From Lotus japonicus (lineage: Eukaryota; Streptophyta; Magnoliopsida; Fabales; Fabaceae), in assembly GCF_012489685.1 (NCBI RefSeq), contig NC_080044.1, positions 80,214,732-80,278,731 on the forward strand: a DNA stretch of 64,000 nt, given 5' to 3'. A program made the translations under genes and the position numbers. The notes beneath the pieces were generated by a model. The model was not told where the DNA came from and searched no databases. It saw only the letters and a list, made by a program, of their open reading frames with translations. Positions 45,891 through 57,295 of the stretch are shown piece by piece. Every line of letters begins with the position of its first letter. Position 1 is the first letter of the stretch.

Positions 45891-46167
45891 AAAAACCATG
45901 ATTTTGGCAAACACTATAACAAAGTTATACACTATAACAAAGTTATAGCTCATGGTTAGTTGGTTATGAAAGATTTCGATGCAAAATTAAATATGCTACA
46001 ATGACAATACTCCTCGTGGGGCCAATATATATATAGAAGATCCTGTAGTTCTTGAGAGATTGATCCAACTTAGGATGTTGACTATCATCTTTTAAAGGAC
46101 CACTTGAAAGAAAAATGTGGCTAAAACATATGATTGTTGTGGTCACCAATAATGATATATACACATA

Positions 46168-46330
46168 TCATTTTTTAAACACTTCATTTCCACCTCTTTT
46201 TATTTCTATCTCTCTCTTCTTATCATCTATCATATCTCATACTTTCTCTCTCGTACTTTTTCTTTTCTTTCTATCTCTCTCCTCATTCCACCTCTCCCCA
46301 CCTCAAAGAGAGGTGTGAATGAAACATTAT
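46168..46330. repeat. Dispersed repeat, empty-site copy
   Basis: This roughly 160-bp CT-rich sequence runs from tttttaaacactt through cattccacctct to gagaggtgtgaatgaaacatt. It aligns with 51512-51632 plus 52040-52075. The second copy is split by a Harbinger-type MITE, so this copy serves as the empty-site reference. Confidence 0.6.
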
Positions 46331-48845
46331 TCTTGTGGTCACGTATTTTAAGTTATGGAACATTAATAGCAGACAAGCGGTGAAAATTTTCTTTATTGTT
46401 TTACCTATCATTTGCATAACTTTTGAATTCAAAAATCTTATTTTGTTAACCACAAGTTGTTTGTCTCCTTCTTTAATTATAAAATTAAGAATTCGATCAT
46501 CATCCATCAAAATTACCGTTGTTAATAGTGAACACCTTTATAATGAGAAAACCATATTTGTTAGTTTCTTACTGAATCTCATGCCGATTGATAGACGGTC
46601 AGTGATCATGAGACAATTCTCTTGATTTTGAACAAGTAAAAATGTGACTATTACTTAAAATTATTTTTAAAGAAAAGATATACATGTATGTTTGAGTAAT
46701 TTCCAGCCTACTTTATTCAGTTTATTGTATAAGTAATTTATTTTCCAGAAATATGAAACCAAATGAAGGTTAAGAGTTAAGACATCTTTTAAAATTAAAC
46801 TAAATCTAGCTACTATTTTATAGTAAACCGACACGGTTTGTTTAGGAAACACTATTATTTGAAGGTGTTGGGCCCATTAATGATGCATTGTGTTTGATGG
46901 TTACTACTGATTTGGACTCGACTCGACTTGAAAAATTCAAACAATTTTTGTCTCTTTATGATCCTCTCCCATTCACTGACTTATAGTAGTAGAATGTGTC
47001 TCAATCCGAGCCATTCATTGGACAAACCTTTTGTTCGTGCTAACGGATCCGGGCCGTAAATCCGTATCCGGTCTCACATGGGGGCACATGTTCTTCAGTC
47101 TTCACACATAATTTTTAAAAAACCTTATATGTTAAGTGAAACTTTACATAAACAGTACAAAATTACAGTGGAAACAAATCGAGTATGTAAATATGGACTA
47201 ATTATTCATTTAATAGTTTGCACTTAGCATTGCTTTGTGATAATGGATGTATAAACATTAGGCACTTACTATGGTACGGGAATTTTTTTTGGGTATCATA
47301 CCGGAATGACGTGGACCACTTACTATGTTGCACATGTAATTGTTATTTGGTGTTTCAATTATGACTCAAAACTAATGATAATTATTAATGTGCCTCAAAG
47401 AAATTTAAAATATCATTTTTAGCCCTTCGTTTAGGTGAATTTTTTTACCTAGAACCTAATAGAACATTCTCGGCAACCACCGATCGTCACAGCTGGAGAC
47501 TTGATGACTTGCGATTCGGGGCATTTGACTTTTGGATGCCGACGCCGCTGAACTGGTAAACTTGGCAGCCACCATCACTGTTGATGGCGTCGTCGCCGAT
47601 CGTATCCTTTAATTTTGTGATTTCATCATTGGCTATGATTCGCTCCAAATCTGGGATAGTTGAAACTTGTTCGCTAGATCTCTGAACTCTGAAATTGAAA
47701 CCAAATCATCATCTTGTTCTGCCTCTACAAATCAATTCGGTGGTAGAATTGATTGAGCTTTTTGAGTCCAATGGACGATGAATTGGAGCTAACTATGAGT
47801 TGTTTGGTTTGATTTTATTTTTGGAGAAGTTACCCGATTAGATTTGATGGTGTTGGTTTGGTTTTTGGAAGAAAGAGTGTTATTGGGTTTGATTAGCTTG
47901 GTTTGATTTTTGGTGGATTTGGTGGTGGTTTGGTTCTTCAGATGCTTCTCATCCTGCTATTCTTTTTCAACCTCTAATATTCTTCTACTACTAAATATTT
48001 AATCTTGCTTACCCTGATTATTAATCTGAGCATGCTGGTATAATCTAATCGTATGTTGTTCTTTGATTTTGTTAAAGGTACCATCAACATAGAGAAACAC
48101 GGCAAGGGTTGAGGGTTTGCGATGGCAGCGATTGAAGCAACATGTTTGTAACTGAGAATGAGACACACTGAAATCAAGAATTACCTCTGGTTGAAATTTT
48201 TGATTCACCGAGTTACCTATCCCAATCAGGGTTTAATTTGGAAATATATAAAAGTGAGAGTATAAATCATAATTATTTCAAAAGAAATTAAATCATTTAT
48301 GACATGTACACATCAGCTTAATATGTATTAATTTGATTGGGCCAACTCATTCATGTAGCTACACTCAAATGAATTTATGGGCACCAGAGTAAGCACCTAA
48401 ACATTATATTCTTGTAAGTTAATTTACTGCATTGGTTAAAACCCGCAATTTTAACCTCAATATGGGTAATTTAAGCACTCAATGAGTAGGGTAGAGTATC
48501 CTAGTTATCTCAACTTATTTTAATGATGATGAATTATGGAAGGGCTAATCCGGTTTAGTTATTTTAAGTAAAAAGAGAGCAGGTTAATTCAGTTTGTCTA
48601 CATGTATTCATGTAAAATGCTAAAAATTACTATACAACTTATTACAACGTACGACCCTACAAGAAATGAAAATTAACCATGTTATCTCTCTGTGATTTCC
48701 ATCAAATAAGATTACTGGTCTTGGAAAATCAACACTAATTTCTTGCATGTCTTGCTCTTTATTTCATTAGTGAAGGGCAAGATATTGGCTCTTTTAATTT
48801 ATTTATTTCTATCTATGAAAACTACATGGATTTAATTTTGATAAT
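46331..48845. other. Intergenic region
   Basis: No gene is supported. A somewhat GC-richer patch at 47460-47960 contains broken coding-like text without recognisable domains. Short ORFs at 46335, 47974 and 47999 look accidental. Confidence 0.5.
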
Positions 48846-49137
48846 TGTTATTCAGACCTCCCGCATCTATTTAGACCCCTCAAAAAGTGCAAAAATATTA
48901 AACTACCCTTAATGGAAAAAAAGGTCTCACTCCACTCCTTACATTCTCTCTCCTCTCTCCTTACCTCTTTCCTATTTCTTCTACCCACCACCACCCACCA
49001 CCACCACCACCCACCATCTCCGCCACCACCACCGCCGCCGCCGCCACCACCATCACAAACTCCATCTTATGTCATTTTTTAAAATTTTAAACATTATGGA
49101 GTTGATTCTGTCGTTTTAAATTTTTTCTGCAATTAAA

Positions 49138-49178
49138 CGCACTTTAAAAGTGCGTAGTTAACGCACTTTATAAGTGCG
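49138..49178. repeat. 24-bp-period palindrome array, left part (two units)
   Basis: Units cgcactttaaaagtgcg (49138-49154) and cgcactttataagtgcg (49162-49178) are near-perfect 17-bp palindromes spaced exactly 24 bp apart. Confidence 0.7.
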
Positions 49179-49189
49179 TAGTTAACAAC

Positions 49190-49406
49190 AACAATTATAG
49201 CTGCAATGACAAGTACGAAGGCATGCTCTCCACAAATAGATGTGATAATTGATGACTGCAAGAGATTAGCCTCTAATTTTCCTGATATATCTTCTCCATA
49301 TTGGATTTGGTGGGACGCTCCCCTTTCTTGTATTGCTGAAACATTGTTAGCACTTAGCAGACTCTGCTTTTGCTTATTAATACAATGAACTTTCATTTAA
49401 AAAAAA
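49190..49406 (+). mobile_element. LINE 3' fragment inserted in the palindrome array
   Basis: Plus-strand text VIIDDCKRLASNF and WWDAPLSCIAETLLA, then a stop and an A-run, resembles the C-terminus of plant LINE RNase H domains. It separates two groups of palindromic units that keep the same 24-bp period, so it seems to have inserted into a once continuous array. Confidence 0.5.
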
Positions 49407-49409
49407 GGG

Positions 49410-49474
49410 CACACTTTAAAAGTGCGTTTGTCACGCACTTCTAAAGTGCGTGAATCAGGCACTTCTAGAGTGCG
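49410..49474. repeat. 24-bp-period palindrome array, right part (three units)
   Basis: Units start at 49410, 49434 and 49458 (for example cgcacttctaaagtgcg). Each is a 17-bp near-palindrome at 24-bp spacing, matching the left group. Confidence 0.7.
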
Positions 49475-49759
49475 TTTAATTGCAGAAAAATTTATAACGA
49501 CAGAATCAACTCCCTAAAGTTTGAAATTGTAAAAAATGACATAAGATGAAGGTTGTGGTGGTGGTGGCGGCGACGGTGGTGGCGGTGGTGGTGGGGGCGG
49601 AGGTGGTGGGTGGTGGAAGAAAGAGGAAAGAGGTAGGGAGAGAGGAGAGAGAATGTGAATAGTGGGGTTAAAAAAAATTTATATTTTTTTATTAAGGGTA
49701 GTTTAGTATTTTTGCACTTTTTGAGGGGTCTAAATAACTGTGGGGGGTCTGAATAACAA

Positions 49760-50299
49760 TTCCCTTAAATTTTTTACTTTTTTTTTTTTTTCCGTCTGGT
49801 ACTTGGGCTAAGCCCCGCTCTGTTCTTTCTAAGAATTTATCAGACTGAACTTAGTTTTTGAATTCAATATAATTATAACTCGAGGGTTAAATGAATCTAG
49901 TAAATATACAACGTAACAAGTCAGATTTTTTAATACAGCATATGAGGTGATAAGAGAAGCTTCGCTTTTATTGGGCTTCTCATCAATGAGCCTGATTTAC
50001 TATTTTCTTTTCTTCTAGTTTTATAAATTCCAATTATAATTATTTTCTCTTATTAAATGTAAAGCTCTAGAATATTCTCTTTATTAGGTGGGGTAGTGGG
50101 GGTTGGACAATGACTCAGAAGTGGAGGGGAAAGAGGAATAAATGGGTAGAAAATGACCAAAAGTGATTAAAATTTTGAAGGACCAAAATTGATGTAAAAA
50201 GCTCATGTATATAACCATGATGTAACTAAGCTTACCACATGAACCGGTTACGGGAAGCACCATGACATCATTTATCCTTATTGAAAATAAATCTAGCAA
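49760..50299. other. Intergenic spacer
   Basis: No gene is supported. A minus-strand ORF at 50084-50392 overlaps the next MITE and is not credible. Confidence 0.45.
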
Positions 50300-50308
50300 G
50301 TAATTTAG

Positions 50309-50487
50309 GGATCCGAATCCTCTCCAGCGGATGCACGGTCCAGCAGTGTAAAATGGTGAATGAGAGAATAAAGTAACAAGTTGGTCTCTCACCTTAAGTT
50401 AATCATAGCCCTTAAATATATAAATCAATGGATGAGATTTTGCTGGAGGGATGATGGAGACGGATCTGCTGGAGAGGATCCATTTCC
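50309..50487. mobile_element. Small MITE with 9-bp target duplication (Mutator-like)
   Basis: The inner inverted ends are ggatccgaatcctctccagc and gctggagaggatccatttcc. Perfect 9-bp direct repeats gtaatttag occur at 50300-50308 and 50488-50496. The 179-bp body is non-coding. Confidence 0.75.
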
Positions 50488-50648
50488 GTAATTTAGATTA
50501 GACCTATTGACCTAAAATGTCAGAAATATATTTAACCCTTATAGAAGTAGTTAGTAGTTACCTCATTTCAAGCCTCTATGTCAATAATGAACCATGTGTA
50601 ATTTCTCTCTACTGAATGTTAAAATACGCAAGTAACCAAGTCATTTTT

Positions 50649-50695
50649 ATGTACTCATCTTTCCTCAAAAAAAAAAAAAACATAATGTACTCATC
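50649..50695 (+). repeat. Micro-insertion between 11-bp direct repeats
   Basis: The repeats atgtactcatc (50649-50659 and 50685-50695) flank a 25-bp insert with a run of 14 A. Confidence 0.5.
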
Positions 50696-50776
50696 ATTCT
50701 TCATGGTGGATTTTGTAAATAATTTACTCAAACACTATTTAATAAAATTAATGTCATAAAATTTTTATTAGATGAG

Positions 50777-50816
50777 AGTTTAAGTTGTCAGCTTTTTTTG
50801 AAATGTAGTTTAAGTT
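50777..50816 (-). repeat. Micro-insertion between 10-bp direct repeats
   Basis: The repeats agtttaagtt (50777-50786 and 50807-50816) flank 20 bp that read ACATTTCAAAAAAAGCTGAC on the minus strand. Confidence 0.4.
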
Positions 50817-51309
50817 AGTAAGTAAAATGATTTTTGGGAGTATAAGATGTTTATCAAAATAAACTTAATTAAAAGATTCAAAAGAGCAATAAGGCTAAAT
50901 TATTTTTACAAGATTAATCATCACAAGATATATAAGCACAAATACGTTAAATAAAATATTTTCAATGCCCCTCGGCACTTGTACCATCTTCACTAAGAAT
51001 TCAGCATTATTCATAAGAAAGAGGGCAGCACAAAGAAGTGAAAAAAACAGTAGTAGTAATTTGGAGAAAAATGCAAAAATATTGAATGCTTTTATTGTAC
51101 CAAGAAAACAGGGCAAAATACCAAAGAAATAAATGCTGGTGATCCGAACCCAAACATAAAAAAGGAACTAAAATCAAATGAAATGAATAAGAACATCAAC
51201 TTGTGATAAATTTCTACACACTATGATTTCTCTTATTAAAAAAATCGAGATTTAATTATTGCATAACAAATTGCAAAAGATTATATCCATCCAAATTCCT
51301 TTGCTGCCA

Positions 51310-51352
51310 AATGTGGTTATGCTTTTTTTTTGAACTTAATGTGGTTATGCTT
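51310..51352 (-). repeat. Micro-insertion between 15-bp direct repeats
   Basis: Identical repeats aatgtggttatgctt (51310-51324 and 51338-51352) flank 13 bp that read AAGTTCAAAAAAA on the minus strand. The LINE at 28633-29335 ends GAGTTCAAAAAA, a close match. Confidence 0.62.
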
Positions 51353-51440
51353 GGTTACTTATTTATAAATGTGAATAAAACTATTCTTAGGATGTTGTTT
51401 TATTATTCGATACAATTTATTAAAAAAATTAAATGCAACA

Positions 51441-51515
51441 AAATACCTCGTTTTTTTTTTTGGTTAAAAGGAGGAATTACAACCCAAAGCGAAAAGACAA
51501 ATACCTCGTTTTTTT
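51441..51515 (-). repeat. Short LINE-tail insertion (41 bp) between 17-bp direct repeats
   Basis: Identical 17-bp repeats (aaatacctcgttttttt, 51441-51457 and 51499-51515) flank a 41-bp insert containing ggttaaaaggaggaattac. It is intermediate in length between the micro scars and the larger truncated LINEs. Confidence 0.6.
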
Positions 51516-52075
51516 AAACACTTTATTTCCACATATTTTTGTTTCTATATCTCTTCTCTTATCATCTATCACATCTCATACTTTCTCTCTCTTACTTTTT
51601 CTTTTCTTCATATCTCTCCTCATTCCACCTCTTAGAGCATCTCCAATGCAAGGTTCTTAGTTCTTATTTTGGAGTTAAGAACTAAGAAGTAAGAACTTTA
51701 CCATTGGAGGTGCAGACATGGACTCCTTAGTTCTTAAAAATGAGAACTCAGTTCTTATATAAGATGTTTTGCTTTTTGAGTTCTTAGCTTAAAATATTAA
51801 TTATTTCTCTCTCATCCAAATTACTTTATTACTTTATGAGTTTTGTTTTATTACTTTATTGAAAAAAAAAGTATAAATAATGTGGTTGGTGGAACCAAAT
51901 GAATAGTAGTAAGAACTAAGAACTAAGAACTCATGGTTGGAGCAAAATTACTTGAGAGTTGCTTAAACACATGTGGCAATACGGACCCACATGAATAGTG
52001 CTAAGAACTAAGAAATAAGAACTAGCATTGGAGATGCTCTTATCCACCTCTATAAGAGGTGTGTAAGTAACATTT
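51512..52075. repeat. Dispersed repeat, copy interrupted by a Harbinger-type MITE
   Basis: The CT-rich left part (to 51632) and the short right part (ccacctctataagaggtg onward) align with 46168-46330. They are separated by the MITE at 51635-52039. Confidence 0.6.
51635..52039. mobile_element. PIF/Harbinger (Tourist-type) MITE
   Basis: The ends gagcatctccaatgcaag and gcattggagatgctc are inverted repeats. They are flanked by the 3-bp target duplication tta (51632-51634 and 52040-52042). The TTA target fits PIF/Harbinger. The 405-bp body repeats ttagttctta/taagaactaag motifs and is non-coding. Confidence 0.8.
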
Positions 52076-53150
52076 TCCAACTAAAGTAACTCCATACTAA
52101 TGTGTTTGTTTGTATTTTCATAGGTTCAACATGAATGCATGCATGTTCAATTGTTCATTGAATCCAACAAAATACAGTTCATTTAGGAAAACGTGTCTAT
52201 GAAATTAGAAAACTTACCTAGCTTGACATCATAATTGATGCCAATATATGAAATAAATACATATACTTTTCTCGAGTTGAATTTGTATTCAAGTGGATTT
52301 CAACTTAAACCCAAACTCACCCGATATTCATACATATTTCAATGCATCATAACCTCAGCCTATTTGTATTCAATATGGAAAAAATTGAGGAAACTTTGCT
52401 TTCTACGAGTCTCAAACCTAAATCTGATTGATATTTAGAGACTCCAAACCGACAAGCCAGAAGCCACCAAGGAGCCAATATCCAATTTGAGTCATTATCT
52501 CTAGTCTCATTAAATTAAAAGTACTTTTAACCTCTTCCATCTCAAATATAACGTTATTAAAATGAAAATTCGCGCATGTTACACTCAATACATGTCCAAT
52601 TTCACACTATATTCTCATCACTAAACTCAACTAGTGCTATTAGGAGTAACTACATAAAGATTGAAAAATAAACCATAAAAGGGTGGCAGTGAGGTTAACC
52701 AGCTCCTTAGAGTTAGAACCTCAAAACGTCTGTAACTATGTCACCCTTATCCAGCAAAGTACAAAACACCACGTTTTGCCTTGGACTATCTTAATCAAAG
52801 CAACCTTGTAAGCACCCACAAAACCAAAAAAAAAACACAAAATTAAAATTTAAAATAAACAAAAGCCAAGAACTTTAACAATGTGTCATGTGTGTGTGTG
52901 CATCCATCCAAATGCTGAAATCACAGTGGCCATCTGCAAGATTTAACAGTTGTATAAATGGGTGTGGAGCCTACTGTGATTCCACCATACCCAAGTCAGA
53001 TCCATTGCCTTCTTCCCCCTTGACACCCATTTCTGAACCTCTCAGGCCAATAATAAAAATGCCAAAGATTTGAAAACACAAACCAGAGTTGTCACAGAAA
53101 AATCATAGCATTAGATAAAAAAGACTATCTTTTTATGCTTACAACACCAG
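52076..53150. other. Intergenic region
   Basis: No gene is supported. Small ORFs at 52235 and 52888 lack recognisable domains. Confidence 0.45.
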
Positions 53151-54325
53151 CTAGAGCTTCTGCACCCACAAAGACTTGTTTTTTCTTCTCCCCTGCTAAT
53201 AAAGGTTGGTGCTTTAGCATTCATTTTCATTCAGTTTATCTTTTTCTAAAATGGGTATCTTCAAAAGACCATGATTTCTCAATCTCACCTCATTCAATAG
53301 CTTAGCTAAGGTTTGGTGTTTATAGTAATGAAGGTGTGTTTCTTAATTTTTGTTTGGTAGTTTGATTGAGTTTGGTTTTGTTATGTTACAGTGCCTAGAA
53401 ATCTGAATGCTTGATCATGTTGACCTTTGTAGAAAAATTAAGATTGGTTGGTTGGAGGCAAAACAGTGATTGTACGGTCTGGTGCTTCAGTTTCAAAGCC
53501 TAGTAAGTATTCAGATCTGAACCACAAAATGTAGTTTTATCAATCATCAATTTTATGGTTTGTGGATGTTTTATGTTTTTCTTCTCTATGATGACTTCTT
53601 GCTTGCTTTTGAATTTGGTTGGTGAATTTTACTTAACCACTGTTTTGTGGTTTTAAGTGGGTTGAGTTGAGTTGTGCCTTTCTGATTTTTGGAGTCCTTT
53701 TTATTGTATGCAACAACAGTAAATGTCACAAAGTGATGCTACGTTTCCTTGTGTGTTCTGTGCAGTGCCAAAATCTTGTTGTAAAGTAAATATTCCATTT
53801 AAGTTGTTGACTCTTGCTTCTTACCAATGGTAATTACTGTTTATCAATTGACAATTTTAATTTTTTTTCCCTTTTAGAAATTTTGAGGTCTAACTTTAGA
53901 TGATGGTTGCACTGTTAACTTTTTCTTAAAAGAACCACTTTGTCTGGCTTTTCTCCTTCTCTTACTTTGTTCTTTAGACAATGACATATTTTAAGTACCA
54001 TACACAAAACATGTAATGTAGAAATGTAGAATATACATGGCATGTTGCATCAGCTTATTTTTTTCTAAGAAACCAATTCTGGCACTCAGAAATAACTCAC
54101 ATAAGTTTCTTTCCGTAATTGATTCTGGCTTTACAACCAATTGTGTAAGGATTTCCAAACATGGAATAACTTTTGCTTCCTTCTGCCATATTGAAGGGAT
54201 TGAAATACATCTTGTGACTGATGAAGACATTATCTGAACTTCAGAGGAGCTCGTCCTATTGATTGTTGGTGCATGGGATTTGATATCTTCCATAATTGGC
54301 CAAAACACCATCTCTACCTGCAAGC
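53151..54325 (+). promoter_or_regulatory. Promoter and leader of the TIR-NB-TPR-like gene
   Basis: The transcript leader must lie here. Sequence near 53150-53520 resembles a CT-rich transcribed leader. Donor- and acceptor-like sites (such as tagtaagtattcag near 53501) suggest a leader intron, but the exon limits cannot be fixed from sequence alone. A minus-strand ORF at 53991-54758 is antisense and not considered real. Confidence 0.4.
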
Positions 54326-57295
54326 ATGGATACTCAAGAAGAGAGTTCCACTTTTGGACCATTGACAGCAATGAGTTCAAGGAACATGTCATCATCATCT
54401 TCAGCATTTTTTTCAGCAAATCAATCACCATTCTTCTCTCCAAGAACATCATCATGTCATTTATCAGAGACTTTGAGACCTGATACACCAAGTGGAAGAA
54501 TTCATATAGATGCTGCTGCTCCTCCCAGCACCAGTTCAGTGATTCCAGAACCAAAGTCTCTAGTAAATGCTGGATTTTCCTTCTCTGAGGTGGCTGCATC
54601 AGGTGATTTGCAGAAACTTGATCGAATATCTTCTTCTGTTGGCAATGGCATCTCCAGTAGCACCGTATCTGGTTACTGCCATCCCTACGACGATAGTTGT
54701 TCTGGAACGAAAGAGAAGCGAAGTAAGAGAGGAAGAAACCAAAGAACATCATCAACACCGGGTTCCAGATCGATTTCTTCTTACAGACTGAAGAGTTGTG
54801 ATGTCTTCATAGGATTACATGGTCGTAAACCTCCTCTACTAAGATTCGCCAATTGGCTCCGCGCCGAGTTGGAAATTCAAGGCATCAGTTGCTTTTTATC
54901 AGACAGGGCTGGATGTAGGAACGCTTTCAAGCTTGGCATTGCAGAGAAAGCTATGGATATTGCTTCTTTTGGGATAGTGATTATAACGAGGAAGTGTTTC
55001 AAGAATCCTTATACCATTGAGGAGCTGCAGTTTTTCTCCGGCAAGAAGAATTTGGTCCCAATATACTTTGATTTGAGTCCTGCTGATTGTCTTGTCAGGG
55101 ATATAATTGAGAAAAGGGGTGAGCTTTGGGAAAAACATGGAGGGGATCTTTGGTTATTGTATGGTGGGTTGGAACAGGAGTGGAAATATGCGGTTCATGC
55201 ACTATCTCGGATTGAAGAATGGAAGTTGGAAGCTCAGGATGGATATTGGAGAGATTGCATACTGAGGGCTGTCACATTATTGGCAATGAGACTAGGCAGA
55301 AGAAGTGTTGCTGAGCATTTGACAAAATGGAGAGAAAAGGTGAAGGAAGAGGAGTTACCTTTCACTCGCAATGAGAATTTTATTGGCAGAAAGAAAGAGC
55401 TTTCTCAGCTGGAATTTATGCTTTTTGGTGATGTTACCGGAGATTCAAAGCAAGACTATATTGAGCTTAAGGCGAGACCGAAGAGAAGGCATTTGACAAT
55501 CAATCGAGGTAAGAGTAGTGTGCTTGATCAAAGACATATGGGACATGGTGATGGAAGTAGGGAGCAAAAAGAACAAGTTCTATGGAAGGAGTCAGAAAAA
55601 GAGATTGAGATGCAAAGTGTTGAATTTTCTCAGAGGCCCCATCGTCCAAGGCTCAAACGTGGTGGAAAGTATTCTAGAAGAAAAAGAGGAATGAATATTT
55701 TGTATGGGAAAGGGATTGCCTGTGTATCAGGAGATTCAGGAATTGGAAAAACTGAACTCATTCTTGAGTTTGCTTACAGATTTCACCAGAGATACAAAAT
55801 GGTTTTATGGATAGGAGGGGAGAGCAGGTATATAAGGCAAAATTATCTAAACCTCAGGTCCTTTTTAGAAGTTGATGTGAGTGTTGAGAATAGCTTGGAG
55901 AAAACTCGGATAAGAGGATTTGAAGAGCAGGAAGAAGCAGCAATTTCTCGAGTTCGCAAAGAGCTGATGAGAAACGTTCCATATCTCGTGATCATTGATA
56001 ACTTGGAGAGCGAAAATGATTGGTGGGATCACAAACTTGTAATGGATCTTCTCCCTCGTTTTGGCGGAGTGACCCATGTGATCATATCTACACGCCTTCC
56101 TCGCATCATGAACTTGGAACCTTTGAAGCTCTCGTACTTATCTGGAGTTGAAGCAATGTCTCTAATGCTGGGAAGTGGCAAGGACTATCCAGTTGCAGAG
56201 GTTGATGCTCTGAGATCTATTGAAGAGAAGCTTGGAAGGTTAACTTTGGGCCTAGCTATTATTGGTGGAATTTTATCCGAGTTGCCGATAACTCCAAGCA
56301 GGCTCTTGGACACCATAAACAGAATGCCATTGAAGGAAATGTCATGGAGCGGTAAAGAAGCTCAATCACTCAGGCAGAACACTTTCCTTCTTCAACTCTT
56401 CGATGTTTGTTTCTCAGTATTTGATCACGCAGATGGCCTGAGGAGCTTGGCAACGCGAATGGTGCTGGTAAGTGGATGGTTTGCACCTGGTGCGATTCAA
56501 ATTTCATTGTTGGCACTCGCTGCGTACAAGATACCAGAAAAGCATAAGAGGACTTGTTTCTGGAAAAAATTACTGCAATGCTTGTTCACATCCTCAAACA
56601 CCAAAAAAACTGAGCTAGAAGCATCTTCTCTGCTACTAAGATTTAACATTGCAAGGAGTAGTACTAAGCAAGGATACATCCAATTCAACGAGCTCATCAA
56701 ACTCTATGCGCGGAAAAGAGATGTCACCGGATCCGCGCAGGCAATGGTTCATGCTGTTATAAGTCAAGGATCAATGTCTCAAAATCTTGAGCATTTATGG
56801 GCTGCTTGCTTTCTGCTATTTGAATTTGGTCATAATCCTGCAATTGTTGAGCTCGAGGTTTCTGAGGTTTTACTTCTCGTTAAAAAAGTGGTTCTGCCTC
56901 TCGCAATTCACACTTTCATCACATACTCGCGATGCAGCGCTTCCCTTGAGCTTCTGCACCTGTGCACCAACGCGCTGGAAGCTGCTGACCAAGCATTAGT
57001 TACTCCGGTCGACAAGTGGTTGGACAAATCACTTTGTTGGAGGTCCATAAAAACTAATGCTCAGTTGAATCCTTGTCTTTGGCAAGAGCTGGCTTTATGC
57101 AGAGCCACTGTGCTTGAGACTAGGGCCAAGCTAATGCTAAGAGGTGCACAATTTGACATAGGGGATGATCTGATCCGGAAGGCCGTTTTTATCAGGGCTT
57201 CAATTTGTGGTGAAGATCATCCCGATACCATATCCGCGCGTGAAACATTGAGCAAACTCACCAGACTAACTGCAAGTGTTCAAATTCATGCTTGA
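54326..57295 (+). CDS. TIR-NB-TPR-like (XTNX/TNP) protein, At4g23440/At5g56220 type
   Basis: This is a single-exon gene for 989 aa from the Met of MDTQEESSTFG. Another in-frame Met lies ten codons upstream, but the family consensus start seems to be this one. The N-terminus is Ser-rich (SSSSSAFFSANQSPFFSPR). A TIR-like domain spans about residues 155-300 (SCDVFIGLHG, FGIVIITRKCF, IEELQFFSGKKNLVPIYFD). The NB domain has a P-loop GDSGIGKT at 469-476, a Walker B-like YLVIIDN near 555 and HVIISTRLPRI as an RNBS-B-like sensor. The C-terminal third is helical, probably TPR-like (GEDHPDTISARETLSKL). There is no LRR region. Ancient TIR-NB proteins of this class are conserved in plants but are not classical resistance genes. 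A role in immunity or NAD-linked signalling is only an inference. Confidence 0.9.
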   Translation: MDTQEESSTFGPLTAMSSRNMSSSSSAFFSANQSPFFSPRTSSCHLSETLRPDTPSGRIHIDAAAPPSTSSVIPEPKSLVNAGFSFSEVAASGDLQKLDRISSSVGNGISSSTVSGYCHPYDDSCSGTKEKRSKRGRNQRTSSTPGSRSISSYRLKSCDVFIGLHGRKPPLLRFANWLRAELEIQGISCFLSDRAGCRNAFKLGIAEKAMDIASFGIVIITRKCFKNPYTIEELQFFSGKKNLVPIYFDLSPADCLVRDIIEKRGELWEKHGGDLWLLYGGLEQEWKYAVHALSRIEEWKLEAQDGYWRDCILRAVTLLAMRLGRRSVAEHLTKWREKVKEEELPFTRNENFIGRKKELSQLEFMLFGDVTGDSKQDYIELKARPKRRHLTINRGKSSVLDQRHMGHGDGSREQKEQVLWKESEKEIEMQSVEFSQRPHRPRLKRGGKYSRRKRGMNILYGKGIACVSGDSGIGKTELILEFAYRFHQRYKMVLWIGGESRYIRQNYLNLRSFLEVDVSVENSLEKTRIRGFEEQEEAAISRVRKELMRNVPYLVIIDNLESENDWWDHKLVMDLLPRFGGVTHVIISTRLPRIMNLEPLKLSYLSGVEAMSLMLGSGKDYPVAEVDALRSIEEKLGRLTLGLAIIGGILSELPITPSRLLDTINRMPLKEMSWSGKEAQSLRQNTFLLQLFDVCFSVFDHADGLRSLATRMVLVSGWFAPGAIQISLLALAAYKIPEKHKRTCFWKKLLQCLFTSSNTKKTELEASSLLLRFNIARSSTKQGYIQFNELIKLYARKRDVTGSAQAMVHAVISQGSMSQNLEHLWAACFLLFEFGHNPAIVELEVSEVLLLVKKVVLPLAIHTFITYSRCSASLELLHLCTNALEAADQALVTPVDKWLDKSLCWRSIKTNAQLNPCLWQELALCRATVLETRAKLMLRGAQFDIGDDLIRKAVFIRASICGEDHPDTISARETLSKLTRLTASVQIHA

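Larger units (their letters stand above)
48846..49759. mobile_element. Long-TIR element (Mutator-like) with nested LINE piece
   Basis: Arms of roughly 290 bp are inverted copies. They begin gttattcagacc, share atttagacccctcaaaaagtg, and continue through a CT/CCACC-rich tract (GGTGG-rich in the right arm) to cagaatcaactcc and attgcagaaaaa. The edges are near 48846 and 49759. No clean target duplication was found. The centre holds an array of short palindromes and an RNase H-type LINE fragment. There is no transposase ORF. Confidence 0.65.
50497..51507. other. Intergenic region with several retroposition scars
   Basis: No gene is seen. Four short direct-repeat-flanked inserts are listed separately. 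Confidence 0.5.

Noticed and set aside
53991..54758. 255-codon minus-strand ORF
   Set aside because: It is antisense to the start of the TIR-NB-TPR-like gene and has no recognisable domain.
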